Assembly: GCA_004796375.1 (NCBI GenBank)
Contig: QZLA01000394.1
Coordinates: forward strand, 1-41,248
DNA: 41,248 bases
Reading direction: 5' to 3'
Origin: Desulfobacteraceae bacterium
GTDB lineage: Bacteria > Desulfobacterota > Desulfobacteria > Desulfobacterales > Desulfobacteraceae
Shown here: positions 34,144 through 41,248 of the stretch, in pieces
Layout: each line of letters starts with the position of its first letter
How positions within the stretch are numbered: the first letter of the stretch is position 1
Notes under the pieces: model-generated
The model's database searches: none
What the model was told of the DNA's origin: nothing
The model's input: the letters and a program-made list of their open reading frames with translations, nothing else
Program-made: the position numbers and the translations under genes

Positions 34144-35028
34144 TTATCTTCTGTTTCCGATCTTTAAAATATCCGCAATATTGGCCCCTGGATCGATGAC
34201 CGGCTCGATCAGAGATTGCGCGCATGTCATGATGGTGGCAATCCCCGGACCGTGCCCGGCAAGGAAACAATCCGAGTGGACCACGATGCCGATGGAGACC
34301 GCCCCTTTCTTATAGGCCCGGCCATAGGAGTTGTCATGATCCAGGAGGGCCACAAAGTCCCCGAACCGCATCCGGTCCAGGTTATACTGCTTCACGGTAT
34401 CGGGATCACTGGTCATGATATCGTAATCCCCGGATGCCACCCAGAGGTCTCCCACGCCGGAACCCATGCACTGGGCCGGTGCCATGGTGGTGACCGGTAC
34501 CTTGAGTTTGCCGCCCTCCAGCGGATCGATACTGAGCTGGTGCAGCAGGTCCGGCTCCAGGTTGAAAAGTTTAATATCCGGATAGTCTGTCAGCTGGAGT
34601 CCCTGCCCCCTGGCGCGGATCATGATTTTATCCTCATAGGTCATTTTGGCCATCACCTCTTTGGCAAAATCGATCACCACATGTTCAGATCCGCCATGGT
34701 GGCCGATCACCACGCCTTTTTCACCCTTTGCTTCCCCTGAAACCAGCTCGGCACTGTTACCGACACAGGAATACAGCTGCAGGGAGTCATTGGGAAATTC
34801 ATTGTACTTTTCAGCATTGGCCGTGGCAGACACACCGGGTTCCACATGATCACCGGCCCACCCGAATGCCGGATCCCCTGCCACCACATTGAGGGTGATT
34901 CCGCCGATAGAGGGCAGCACAAAGGGGTTTCCCTTGTGATCAACCCGCCAGGAACGCCTCGTTCTCGGCATACCCGGTGTGCACAGCAGTGAAAATTCAA
35001 CGAGCTTGTCTTCATTGGTCTTGAGCAT
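34144..35028 (-). CDS. DUF4438 family protein
   Basis: A 294-residue cytoplasmic protein of a family without an assigned function, found in some bacteria and archaea. Typical stretches are [78 protein letters not shown], and [18 protein letters not shown] at the end. These repeated Gly/His/Asp-rich loops look like a metal or ligand site, but no residue role is known. The ATG at 35028-35026, preceded by AAAGGAGAAC, is preferred to the frame start at 35046. It follows the MFS gene by 18 bases and precedes the RNA methyltransferase by six. Confidence 0.85.
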   Translation of the reverse strand: MLKTNEDKLVEFSLLCTPGMPRTRRSWRVDHKGNPFVLPSIGGITLNVVAGDPAFGWAGDHVEPGVSATANAEKYNEFPNDSLQLYSCVGNSAELVSGEAKGEKGVVIGHHGGSEHVVIDFAKEVMAKMTYEDKIMIRARGQGLQLTDYPDIKLFNLEPDLLHQLSIDPLEGGKLKVPVTTMAPAQCMGSGVGDLWVASGDYDIMTSDPDTVKQYNLDRMRFGDFVALLDHDNSYGRAYKKGAVSIGIVVHSDCFLAGHGPGIATIMTCAQSLIEPVIDPGANIADILKIGNRR

Positions 35029-35046
35029 ATGTTCTCCTTTGCACAC

Positions 35047-36195
35047 TTAATTCAAGTGCTTGAGTTTGAGTAAAAACGGTACGGCAAGCACCCCGGATAT
35101 GCCGGAAACGATAAACATCATATCAAGCCCGGCCAGATCGCCGATAAAACCCACAATGGTCACGGCGATGGAACGGACGGCAAATGATGTCATCATAAAC
35201 AGACCGTTGGCAGACGCCGGGTGCTCTTTGGCATGATCCTGAACAAATGCCAGCATCACCGGTGTGGTGGACAGTACCGTGAACCCCACAACCGCCAGCA
35301 GCAGAATCTGCAGGATTCCTTGTGTGAATATAAAGCCGAAAATGGCCACCGGTGCAATGATCAGGGCCCAGAACAGCACCCGCTGACGCCCCATCCAGTC
35401 GCTCAGGGTGCCCGAACTCAACACGCCGGCAACACCAAAGGCTTCGTAGAGTGTCAATGCCGCCCCGCCCAGCCACAGGCTCCCGGTTTTATCCTCCACA
35501 TACACGGTGAGGAATACCCCCATGGAGGCGTGCATAAACGCCCGGGTCGTCATGATGCCGGCCAGGGGAACCATGACGTGCCGGATCTCCATATAGGTCG
35601 CTTTCAATGACCGCTTGGGTTTTTTACCCTTTCGCGGTTCAGCCGGGTCCAGGTTCAGGTAGAGGAACACCGACGTCATAAATGCCAGGAGCATGACCGG
35701 GTAAAATCCTTCAAGCCCGGCAACGGAAACCATGCCCACGGCAATCATGGGGCCGAGCGTCCGAGACAGTTCTCCGCCTGTCATGAACAGGCTCATTCCC
35801 CGGCCGGTGCGGTTGCCGGACAGTTCCGCCACCATGACCGGTGCGGGTACGTGGTACAGTGCCACACTGGTGCCGGCAGCAAACAGCATGGCCAGCAGCA
35901 TCCAGTATGATGACGCCAGACCGATCAGGCTCATGGGAATGGCAGTCAATGTCGGCGCCAGGATCACCAGCCACCTTGCCAGCCGCCGGGAATCGGCAAA
36001 CAGGCCGATAAAGGGGTTGAGCAGGGCCGGAATCTGCATGATCGTGGACAACAGCCCCGCCTGGGCAAAGCTCAGTGACAGTTTTTCAATGATCAGGGGC
36101 AGCAGCGGTGCCAGAAAGCTGGTGTAGACGTCATGAACAAAATGTGAGAATGCGACAAGAGATACCTTACCTGTCTGGAATTTTTCTGTTTTCAT
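35047..36195 (-). CDS. MFS transporter (fosmidomycin-resistance-like)
   Basis: A 382-residue major facilitator with about 12 hydrophobic spans. The start HFVHDVYTSFLAPLLPLIIEKLSLSFAQAGLL and the loop FADSRRLARW are like those of the Fsr subgroup. A central cytoplasmic loop (PAEPRKGKKPKRSLKATYMEI) and SDWMGRQRVL in the second half are typical MFS features. It is the first gene of the operon with the DUF4438 and THUMP genes. The ribosome-binding site (GGCGGG next to the ATG) is poorly spaced. Substrate not known. Confidence 0.88.
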   Translation of the reverse strand: MKTEKFQTGKVSLVAFSHFVHDVYTSFLAPLLPLIIEKLSLSFAQAGLLSTIMQIPALLNPFIGLFADSRRLARWLVILAPTLTAIPMSLIGLASSYWMLLAMLFAAGTSVALYHVPAPVMVAELSGNRTGRGMSLFMTGGELSRTLGPMIAVGMVSVAGLEGFYPVMLLAFMTSVFLYLNLDPAEPRKGKKPKRSLKATYMEIRHVMVPLAGIMTTRAFMHASMGVFLTVYVEDKTGSLWLGGAALTLYEAFGVAGVLSSGTLSDWMGRQRVLFWALIIAPVAIFGFIFTQGILQILLLAVVGFTVLSTTPVMLAFVQDHAKEHPASANGLFMMTSFAVRSIAVTIVGFIGDLAGLDMMFIVSGISGVLAVPFLLKLKHLN

Positions 36196-36264
36196 CCCGC
36201 CAGTATTATCAGATTTGGAATCAATTGTAAAAATAATCCGTTCAATACGCTAAGGTTTTTTGTC

Positions 36265-36293
36265 TTGATATATCGCAAAAGAGCGGTCATAAT
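36265..36293 (+). promoter_or_regulatory. Sigma-70-type promoter of the 36336 gene
   Basis: TTGATA (36265-36270, 5/6) and CATAAT (36288-36293, 5/6) are exactly 17 bases apart, about 43 bases upstream of the ATG on the plus strand. No operator-like repeat overlaps it. Confidence 0.6.
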
Positions 36294-36335
36294 TCATTAA
36301 ACGTCAATCCGCCAAACAACTGACCCGTAGACCCA

Positions 36336-36977
36336 ATGAAGGATAATGCCATTATTGAACCAGATTCAACCGATATGTCGGCTGCCGAAGGCTTTGCATT
36401 TTTAAAGGATACTGCTCACATTCTATATCTGAGGCTGGACAGATCCGGGCAGATCCTGGATTCAAACCGGTTCAGTCAAAACCTTCTGGGACCGCTGCTG
36501 TCCAAGGGCCGCATCCAGGATATGATTATAGACTTCAGTACAGCATTTGATCTGGACCGGATCCGAAGCAAAGGAGAGAAATCGCACCTGTTCAGCATCA
36601 ATACGGCCAGCGGGACGCCCCTGACCTTTGATTTCACATTCAGGTTCATGGACAATAGTATCCTGGTTTTCGGTCAGCCTGACCTGGAAGAGATCAATGC
36701 CATGCGTCACGATGTAACCACCCTGAATCAACAGCTGAGCAACACCACGCGTGAACTGCACAAAAAAAATGCCCAGCTGCGGGATGCCCTGGACCATGTC
36801 AAGACGCTGCAGGGCATTATCCCCATCTGCATGCACTGTCATAAAATCCGAAATGACAAGGAGATATGGAACCGGCTGGAGATCTACCTCTCAGAAAAAA
36901 CCGATGCACAGTTCAGTCACGGCATCTGCCCGGAGTGTATCCAGCAGCATTACCCGGATTTGAAGGAAGAGGCATAG
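36336..36977 (+). CDS. Small PAS-like protein with C-terminal Cys/His-rich tail
   Basis: A 213-residue soluble protein. Residues about 15-115 look like a PAS-type sensor fold (ILYLRLDRSGQILDSNRFSQNLLG). Residues 119-160 form a coiled coil. Residues 161-208 form a Cys/His-rich module: Cys165-X2-Cys168, then His195, Cys198, Cys201 in SHGICPEC, suggesting zinc binding. The same module ends the convergent neighbour at 36982-38319. There is no kinase, HD-GYP or GGDEF output, so the tail may be the output or a partner-binding part. The stop is four bases from the neighbour's stop. The ribosome-binding site is weak. Role in signalling is inferred. Confidence 0.8.
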   Translation: MKDNAIIEPDSTDMSAAEGFAFLKDTAHILYLRLDRSGQILDSNRFSQNLLGPLLSKGRIQDMIIDFSTAFDLDRIRSKGEKSHLFSINTASGTPLTFDFTFRFMDNSILVFGQPDLEEINAMRHDVTTLNQQLSNTTRELHKKNAQLRDALDHVKTLQGIIPICMHCHKIRNDKEIWNRLEIYLSEKTDAQFSHGICPECIQQHYPDLKEEA

Positions 36978-36981
36978 CAGG

Positions 36982-38319
36982 CTACTCGTCATATAGCCCG
37001 AGTTCCGGGTGGTGCTGGTTTGCACAGTCCCGACAAATGCCGTGACTCAACTGTGCATCTGAATGCTCGTCCAGATAATCTTCGAGCTGGTTCCAGCACC
37101 CTTCGTCATCCCTGATCTTTTTGCAGTATGAGCAGATGGGAATCAGGCCGCTGAGTTTCTTCACCCGTGCAAGGGCTGCTTGGAGCTCTTCAATGACCAT
37201 CTCTTTTTCCCGCTGTGCCTGATCCCGTTTTTCTATCAGCCGGCTGTTTTTCAGGGCAATGGCGCACAGTTCCCCAAAGCCCTGTGCAATACTCATATCG
37301 TTGTCATTGAAATCACCGGATTTATTGGCCAGACCCATCACCCCAACCGTACGGCCGTTGATCACCAGGGGGCTGAACATGACATTTTCCAACCTGACAT
37401 GCCCTTTCGGGAGATATTCTGTCCATGGACTATCCATAAACCGGTTATCATATACCGCTTTTCCGGTCCGATATGCCGCCTCTCTCAAGCCGCGGATCGG
37501 CATGGGCAGCTCCGGATCCACTGTACAGGGCAGACCGCCGTCTTCAAGGAACAACACCTCGTTTTCTTTGCCATCATCGGAAAGCAGGGCGATATACCCG
37601 GATGTGGATCCGATAATCCTGGAGCAGGTATCAAACAAACGCCGGGCCGTTGAGGGAAAATCGCTCTGCTCAAGCACGGCCTGAGCCCCTTCCAGCAAGG
37701 CGGAGACCTCCTTTTCACGGAACTCGGTATCATCCAGCGCTTTTTTTAGCTCTGTTTTGGTTTGATTCAGTTCATTGACATCCGCAACCGATAAAAGCAG
37801 TTCTTCACTGCCCCCGCGGCGATTTGGTTCATTCTCAACATGATGGGTGGCCTCCAGCCATACCACTGTTTGCTCCCTGTTACCGGTCATCAGCCGGGCC
37901 TGAATCTGTTTTCCCGCAGGCGCCTTAAACAGGGCCTTATAACGGGCCCTGAAAAGCTCACCATCCGATGTCGCCAACAGGTCGGCAAATGCCATCCCGG
38001 ACAACTTGATATCGGCCTTCCCGATCATCCGGAAGAATGTCGTATTGAACTGCTTGACCATACCGACGCTGTTCAGGATCACATATCCCACAGGCGCTTT
38101 GTCAAAAAGGCTGATATAGCGCTGCCGGCTCTCCTCCAGGTTTTTCTGGATGGAAATCAGCTCATCGTTCTGGAGTTCGAGTTCAATCTGGTGGACACTG
38201 AGCTCCTCGATGAGCAGGCGGATGTCCCGGATGTCCACCCCGGCAAATCGATCCGGCAGATCTTTCAGCATTGCTTTGGCTTTCACCCGAAGTGATTCTT
38301 TAAAATCCTCTGAGCGCAT
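36982..38319 (-). CDS. PAS-GAF sensor protein with C-terminal Cys/His-rich tail
   Basis: About 445 residues. An N-terminal helical part (VHQIELELQNDEL, a frequent preface to PAS domains) leads into a PAS domain (YISLFDKAPVGYVILNSVGMVKQFN, about 80-200). A coiled coil and a GAF domain follow (about 215-370; SGYIALLSDDG, NVMFSPLVINGRTVGVMGLANK). A linker then ends in the tail Cys396-X2-Cys399 and His426, Cys429, Cys432 (LSHGICRDC). No histidine kinase core is present. The start ATG 38319-38317 follows AAGGAT and lies eight bases after the CheB-CheR stop, so the two genes are co-transcribed. It probably acts with the CheB-CheR protein; mechanism unknown. Confidence 0.85.
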   Translation of the reverse strand: MRSEDFKESLRVKAKAMLKDLPDRFAGVDIRDIRLLIEELSVHQIELELQNDELISIQKNLEESRQRYISLFDKAPVGYVILNSVGMVKQFNTTFFRMIGKADIKLSGMAFADLLATSDGELFRARYKALFKAPAGKQIQARLMTGNREQTVVWLEATHHVENEPNRRGGSEELLLSVADVNELNQTKTELKKALDDTEFREKEVSALLEGAQAVLEQSDFPSTARRLFDTCSRIIGSTSGYIALLSDDGKENEVLFLEDGGLPCTVDPELPMPIRGLREAAYRTGKAVYDNRFMDSPWTEYLPKGHVRLENVMFSPLVINGRTVGVMGLANKSGDFNDNDMSIAQGFGELCAIALKNSRLIEKRDQAQREKEMVIEELQAALARVKKLSGLIPICSYCKKIRDDEGCWNQLEDYLDEHSDAQLSHGICRDCANQHHPELGLYDE

Positions 38320-38326
38320 TGGTTTT

Positions 38327-41203
38327 CTATCCTTCAGAATTATCCTCAAATACCGCCCCGACCCTTAATTCAGGCAAGGGAAAGATCATGATATCTACAT
38401 CTTTTTCACCGATCCCGATGGTTTGCTTGACCACCGAACACTCTCCTGTTTCCAACCCGTCCGGATGCCGGCAGATTTTTTCGTTTTCCAGCGATGGAAG
38501 CAAATCCTCAACTGCCCGGCCCCGGTCGTTGATCCCATCGATCCCCAGGATATCCTGGGCCCTGCTGTCGATGCTTTCCAAAACCAGTTGGGGTGGATCC
38601 ACTCCGTTCCAGGCAAATTTTGCTGACGGCAGAAACTTCATCAGCTCTGAAAATGCCTGGATGCTGGATTCCAGGCTACTCTTTGCCTGCTCGAGCTCGG
38701 TGACGTCCACAAAGGTCATGATGGTTCCGGCATAGGCATCGGGACCGATATAGTAGGGCAGAATCCGGATATAATAGTGGGTCCCGTCGATCAGTTTTTT
38801 ATTGACCGACACCATGCGGTTGCTTTTTTGAACTTTCCTGATATGCGTGAGCAGATCAAAATTGACAATATGGTGAGACAGGTGATTGATGGGGCGCCCG
38901 ACATCTTTTTCCAGAATATTAAATATTTTGGACAGGTTGGGGGATACTTTCCGGATTTCATTGTTCTCATCCAGGATCAGTATCTCTATGCCTGATCCGG
39001 TCAGCAGGTTCTCCACATCATTATTCATTTCGGTTAATTCAATGATTTTGCTTTGGTACTCAGAGTTCACCGTGAACAGTTCTTCGTTGGTGGACTGCAA
39101 CTCCTCGTTGGTGCTTTGAAGCTCCTCATTACTGGCCAGAAGTTCTTCATTGGTGGCCTGCAGTTCCTCGTTGGATGTTTCAAGCTCTTCAATGGTGGCC
39201 TGGAGGTTTTCATTGGAAAACTGTAACTCCTGCTCAAGGTCCTTGATCCGCTGCTGGACATCCTCATCAATATCATACACCGTCGTGGATCTCGTATCCT
39301 GATCGGCACTGACCCTGACATCCTCGAAAAATACCGCCACCAGCGGTTCGTAATCTTTTTTCTCAGGAAGCGGAATGATGCGCAGTGTAATCTTCTTGGA
39401 TTCACCCTGGTGTGCTATTTTAATATTGGAATACACCAGCTCCTCTTTTGATTTAAACACCCGTTGGATGCCTGTGGCCAGGGGGATGGACAGATCCTTA
39501 ACCGCCATTTTGGTGATATTGAATTCAGCCCTGCCCGACGGCACTTCAAAGTATGCCCTGGCTTCACCAAAAATATGAAGGATATCCATCTGGTCATTGA
39601 CGATTACCGAAAGGGGCAGAAAACTGCTTTCCAGCACCTCCATGTACCGGCTCATCATGTCATTGTTTTCCAGGCGGCTGAACCGGCGGAACGTTTCCCT
39701 GAAAGAAAACGGACGCTTATCAAGATATTCCTTTTTTGACTCCAGAGGGGTCTCCATGGTTGGCTTCAACGCTTTCTGTTTTCCGGTACAGCGGTAAATC
39801 TTGTGTTTCTGATCAACGGTTTCAAAACAATCCGACATGTCTCCAATGGTTTCACTGTTACCCAGAAAGAGAACCCCCCCGGGGTTCAATGAAAAATTGA
39901 ACATCTCCATCACCTTCTGCTGGAGAATGGGTTGAAGGTAAATCAGCAGGTTTCGGCAGCTGATCATGTCGATTTTTGTAAAGGGCGGGTCTTTGACCAG
40001 ATTGTGCTGGGCAAATACCACCATCTCCCTGATATGGCGGGCAATCTGGTAATTCTCCTCTTTTCGGTAAAAATATTTGCCCAACATTTTCGGGGTCAAA
40101 TCCGCTGCAATACTTTCCGGATAAATCCCGTTTCCCGCATGGATCACGGCATCACGGTCAAGGTCTGTGGCAAATATCTTGACATCCCGGGCGACCCCGA
40201 GCTTTTCCATGGCTTCCTTTGCAAGAATCGCTATGGTGTAAGCCTCCTCCCCGGTAGAGCAAGCCGTCACCCAGAATCTGATCTCCCGGTTTTTCGTCTG
40301 ATCGATCAACCGGGTCATGCTGTCTGCCATCAGGACTTCCATGGCTTTCGGGTTCCTGAAAAAACTGGTCACCCCGATCAGCAGCTCTTTGTAAAGCGTC
40401 ATCACCTCTACGGGGTATTTCTCAAGATGCATGACATAATCACTGAGCCGGTCAATCTGATTAACCGTCATTCTCCGCTCGATGCGGCGGGTAATGGTGG
40501 ATGGCTTATAGTATGTGAAGTCCACCCGGGTCTTCTCCCGAAGCTCTGCAAAGATCCGCGTCAGACCGCTTTCATCGTTAAGAAGGCTTTCCGACGGCTT
40601 GTTCCGGACAACATAGGGATGCCCCACACAGGCCATCAATTGGTCCGGCATCTCCTTTGGGGAGAGGATAAAATCAGCAACCCCTGTTGATATGGCAGCC
40701 CTGGGCATCCCGTTAAATTTACTGCTGGTTTCATCCTGGACCATGACCATGCCCCCCTGCTCCTTGATGGCACGCACACCCCGGGTACCGTCACTGCCGG
40801 TCCCTGAGAGGATTATGGCAATGGCCCGTTCCGCCTTGTCCTCTGCCAGGGACCGTAAAAATATATCAATGGGCAGATTGACACCCCGGGTATTGTCCTT
40901 TTCCTTGAGTACCAGCCGGCCGTGGAAAATGGAGAGATTCTTTTTCGGTGGTATCATATAGATGTTGTTGGGTTTTACCTCCATCCCATCCGCGGATCGG
41001 TGCACCGGGATCTTTGTTTTTTTTGACAGCAGTTCTACCATCAGACTTTTATAATCCGGGGACAGGTGCTGAATAACGATAAAGGCCAGGCCGGAATCCT
41101 CGGGCATCCGGCTGAAAAATGCCTCAATGGCCTCCAGTCCGCCGGCAGACGCACCGATCCCCACATAATGAGTCAATTTTTCCTGTGTTGTTTCATTTTC
41201 CAT
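38327..41203 (-). CDS. CheB-CheR-PAS fusion protein
   Basis: A 958-residue fusion. Residues 10-190 are a CheB methylesterase with catalytic Ser19 (GIGASAGG), His46 (VIQHLSPDY) and Asp138 (SGTGSDG), and no receiver domain in front. Residues about 210-470 are a CheR methyltransferase (RFWVTACSTGEEAYTIAIL; ISCRNLLIYL). After a PAS-like region comes a long coiled coil (about 650-745) made of repeated NEELQ/STNEEL heptads. A PAS domain (about 750-860) and a final PAS-like part follow. It ends without a histidine kinase. An AAGAGG ribosome-binding site precedes the ATG. Such fusions act in chemosensory or two-component circuits; no chemoreceptor or CheA gene is in the window. Confidence 0.92.
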   Translation of the reverse strand: MENETTQEKLTHYVGIGASAGGLEAIEAFFSRMPEDSGLAFIVIQHLSPDYKSLMVELLSKKTKIPVHRSADGMEVKPNNIYMIPPKKNLSIFHGRLVLKEKDNTRGVNLPIDIFLRSLAEDKAERAIAIILSGTGSDGTRGVRAIKEQGGMVMVQDETSSKFNGMPRAAISTGVADFILSPKEMPDQLMACVGHPYVVRNKPSESLLNDESGLTRIFAELREKTRVDFTYYKPSTITRRIERRMTVNQIDRLSDYVMHLEKYPVEVMTLYKELLIGVTSFFRNPKAMEVLMADSMTRLIDQTKNREIRFWVTACSTGEEAYTIAILAKEAMEKLGVARDVKIFATDLDRDAVIHAGNGIYPESIAADLTPKMLGKYFYRKEENYQIARHIREMVVFAQHNLVKDPPFTKIDMISCRNLLIYLQPILQQKVMEMFNFSLNPGGVLFLGNSETIGDMSDCFETVDQKHKIYRCTGKQKALKPTMETPLESKKEYLDKRPFSFRETFRRFSRLENNDMMSRYMEVLESSFLPLSVIVNDQMDILHIFGEARAYFEVPSGRAEFNITKMAVKDLSIPLATGIQRVFKSKEELVYSNIKIAHQGESKKITLRIIPLPEKKDYEPLVAVFFEDVRVSADQDTRSTTVYDIDEDVQQRIKDLEQELQFSNENLQATIEELETSNEELQATNEELLASNEELQSTNEELQSTNEELFTVNSEYQSKIIELTEMNNDVENLLTGSGIEILILDENNEIRKVSPNLSKIFNILEKDVGRPINHLSHHIVNFDLLTHIRKVQKSNRMVSVNKKLIDGTHYYIRILPYYIGPDAYAGTIMTFVDVTELEQAKSSLESSIQAFSELMKFLPSAKFAWNGVDPPQLVLESIDSRAQDILGIDGINDRGRAVEDLLPSLENEKICRHPDGLETGECSVVKQTIGIGEKDVDIMIFPLPELRVGAVFEDNSEG

Positions 41204-41248
41204 GGATGACCTCTTTATAATTCAATCGACACTGTTCCCATCCAGCAC

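Noticed and set aside
39066..39200. Repeated DNA units resembling a tandem repeat
   Set aside because: They encode the NEELQ/STNEEL heptads of the coiled coil in the CheB-CheR fusion; the repeat is protein-level and not a mobile or CRISPR element.
41222..41248. Possible 3' end of an upstream minus-strand gene (stop TGA at 41224-41222)
   Set aside because: Only eight codons are visible, too few to call a gene.

Overview
The window reads as chromosomal DNA from an anaerobic, moderately GC-rich bacterium of the Desulfobacterota (sulfate-reducer-like, Desulfobacterales-type). This is an inference from gene content: a 2-hydroxyacyl-CoA dehydratase/BadF operon, a cobalamin-riboswitch B12 uptake operon, an arginine deiminase pathway, a DUF4438 gene, a 54-codon conserved small gene, and PAS/GAF proteins with a Cys-rich tail. 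No rRNA, tRNA, CRISPR array, insertion sequence or prophage was seen. The genes are dense, intact and mostly arranged in tight operons with 1-4 nt stop/start overlaps.

Layout. (1) 1-5223, minus strand: a corrinoid uptake operon. It runs promoter, cobalamin riboswitch, intrinsic terminator, secreted BtuF-CbiZ fusion, second binding protein, BtuC-like permease, BtuD-like ATPase, and then the start of a further membrane protein that runs off the window. (2) 5355-7619, plus: a solitary secreted right-handed beta-helix protein. (3) 7622-13248, minus: a five-gene operon of acyl-CoA ligase, two 2-hydroxyacyl-CoA dehydratase/benzoyl-CoA reductase-family subunits, an SDR and an ATP-dependent activator. 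Its promoter carries a near-perfect operator in the -35/-10 spacer. A divergent TetR gene (13477-14109) is the likely repressor. (4) 14121-17456, minus: a 1111-residue MalT-type NTPase fused to a winged helix-BTAD output. It is divergent from a sodium:solute symporter (17747-19534), which is followed by a 28-codon membrane microprotein, a terminator and a FUSC-family membrane protein.

(5) 21001-25944, minus: a MarR-RND adaptor-RND pump operon behind a 23-bp perfect inverted repeat that holds two operator copies. (6) 26097-31649, minus: an arginine deiminase pathway cluster, transcribed trmB, then arcC-arcB-rocD-arcA. A divergent pyrB-like aspartate carbamoyltransferase (31815-32753) lies next to it. 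Carbamoyl phosphate and ornithine are the shared intermediates. (7) 32758-36195, minus: MFS transporter, DUF4438 protein, THUMP-domain RNA methyltransferase and a 54-residue conserved small protein. (8) 36336-41203: signalling genes. A small PAS-like protein (plus) converges on a PAS-GAF protein (minus). The two end in the same Cys/His-rich tail. Upstream of the latter is a CheB-CheR-PAS fusion.

The most unusual points are the secreted BtuF-CbiZ fusion under riboswitch control, the symporter-linked microprotein, the twin Cys-rich tails of the convergent signalling genes, and the well-defined operators for the MarR and TetR genes.
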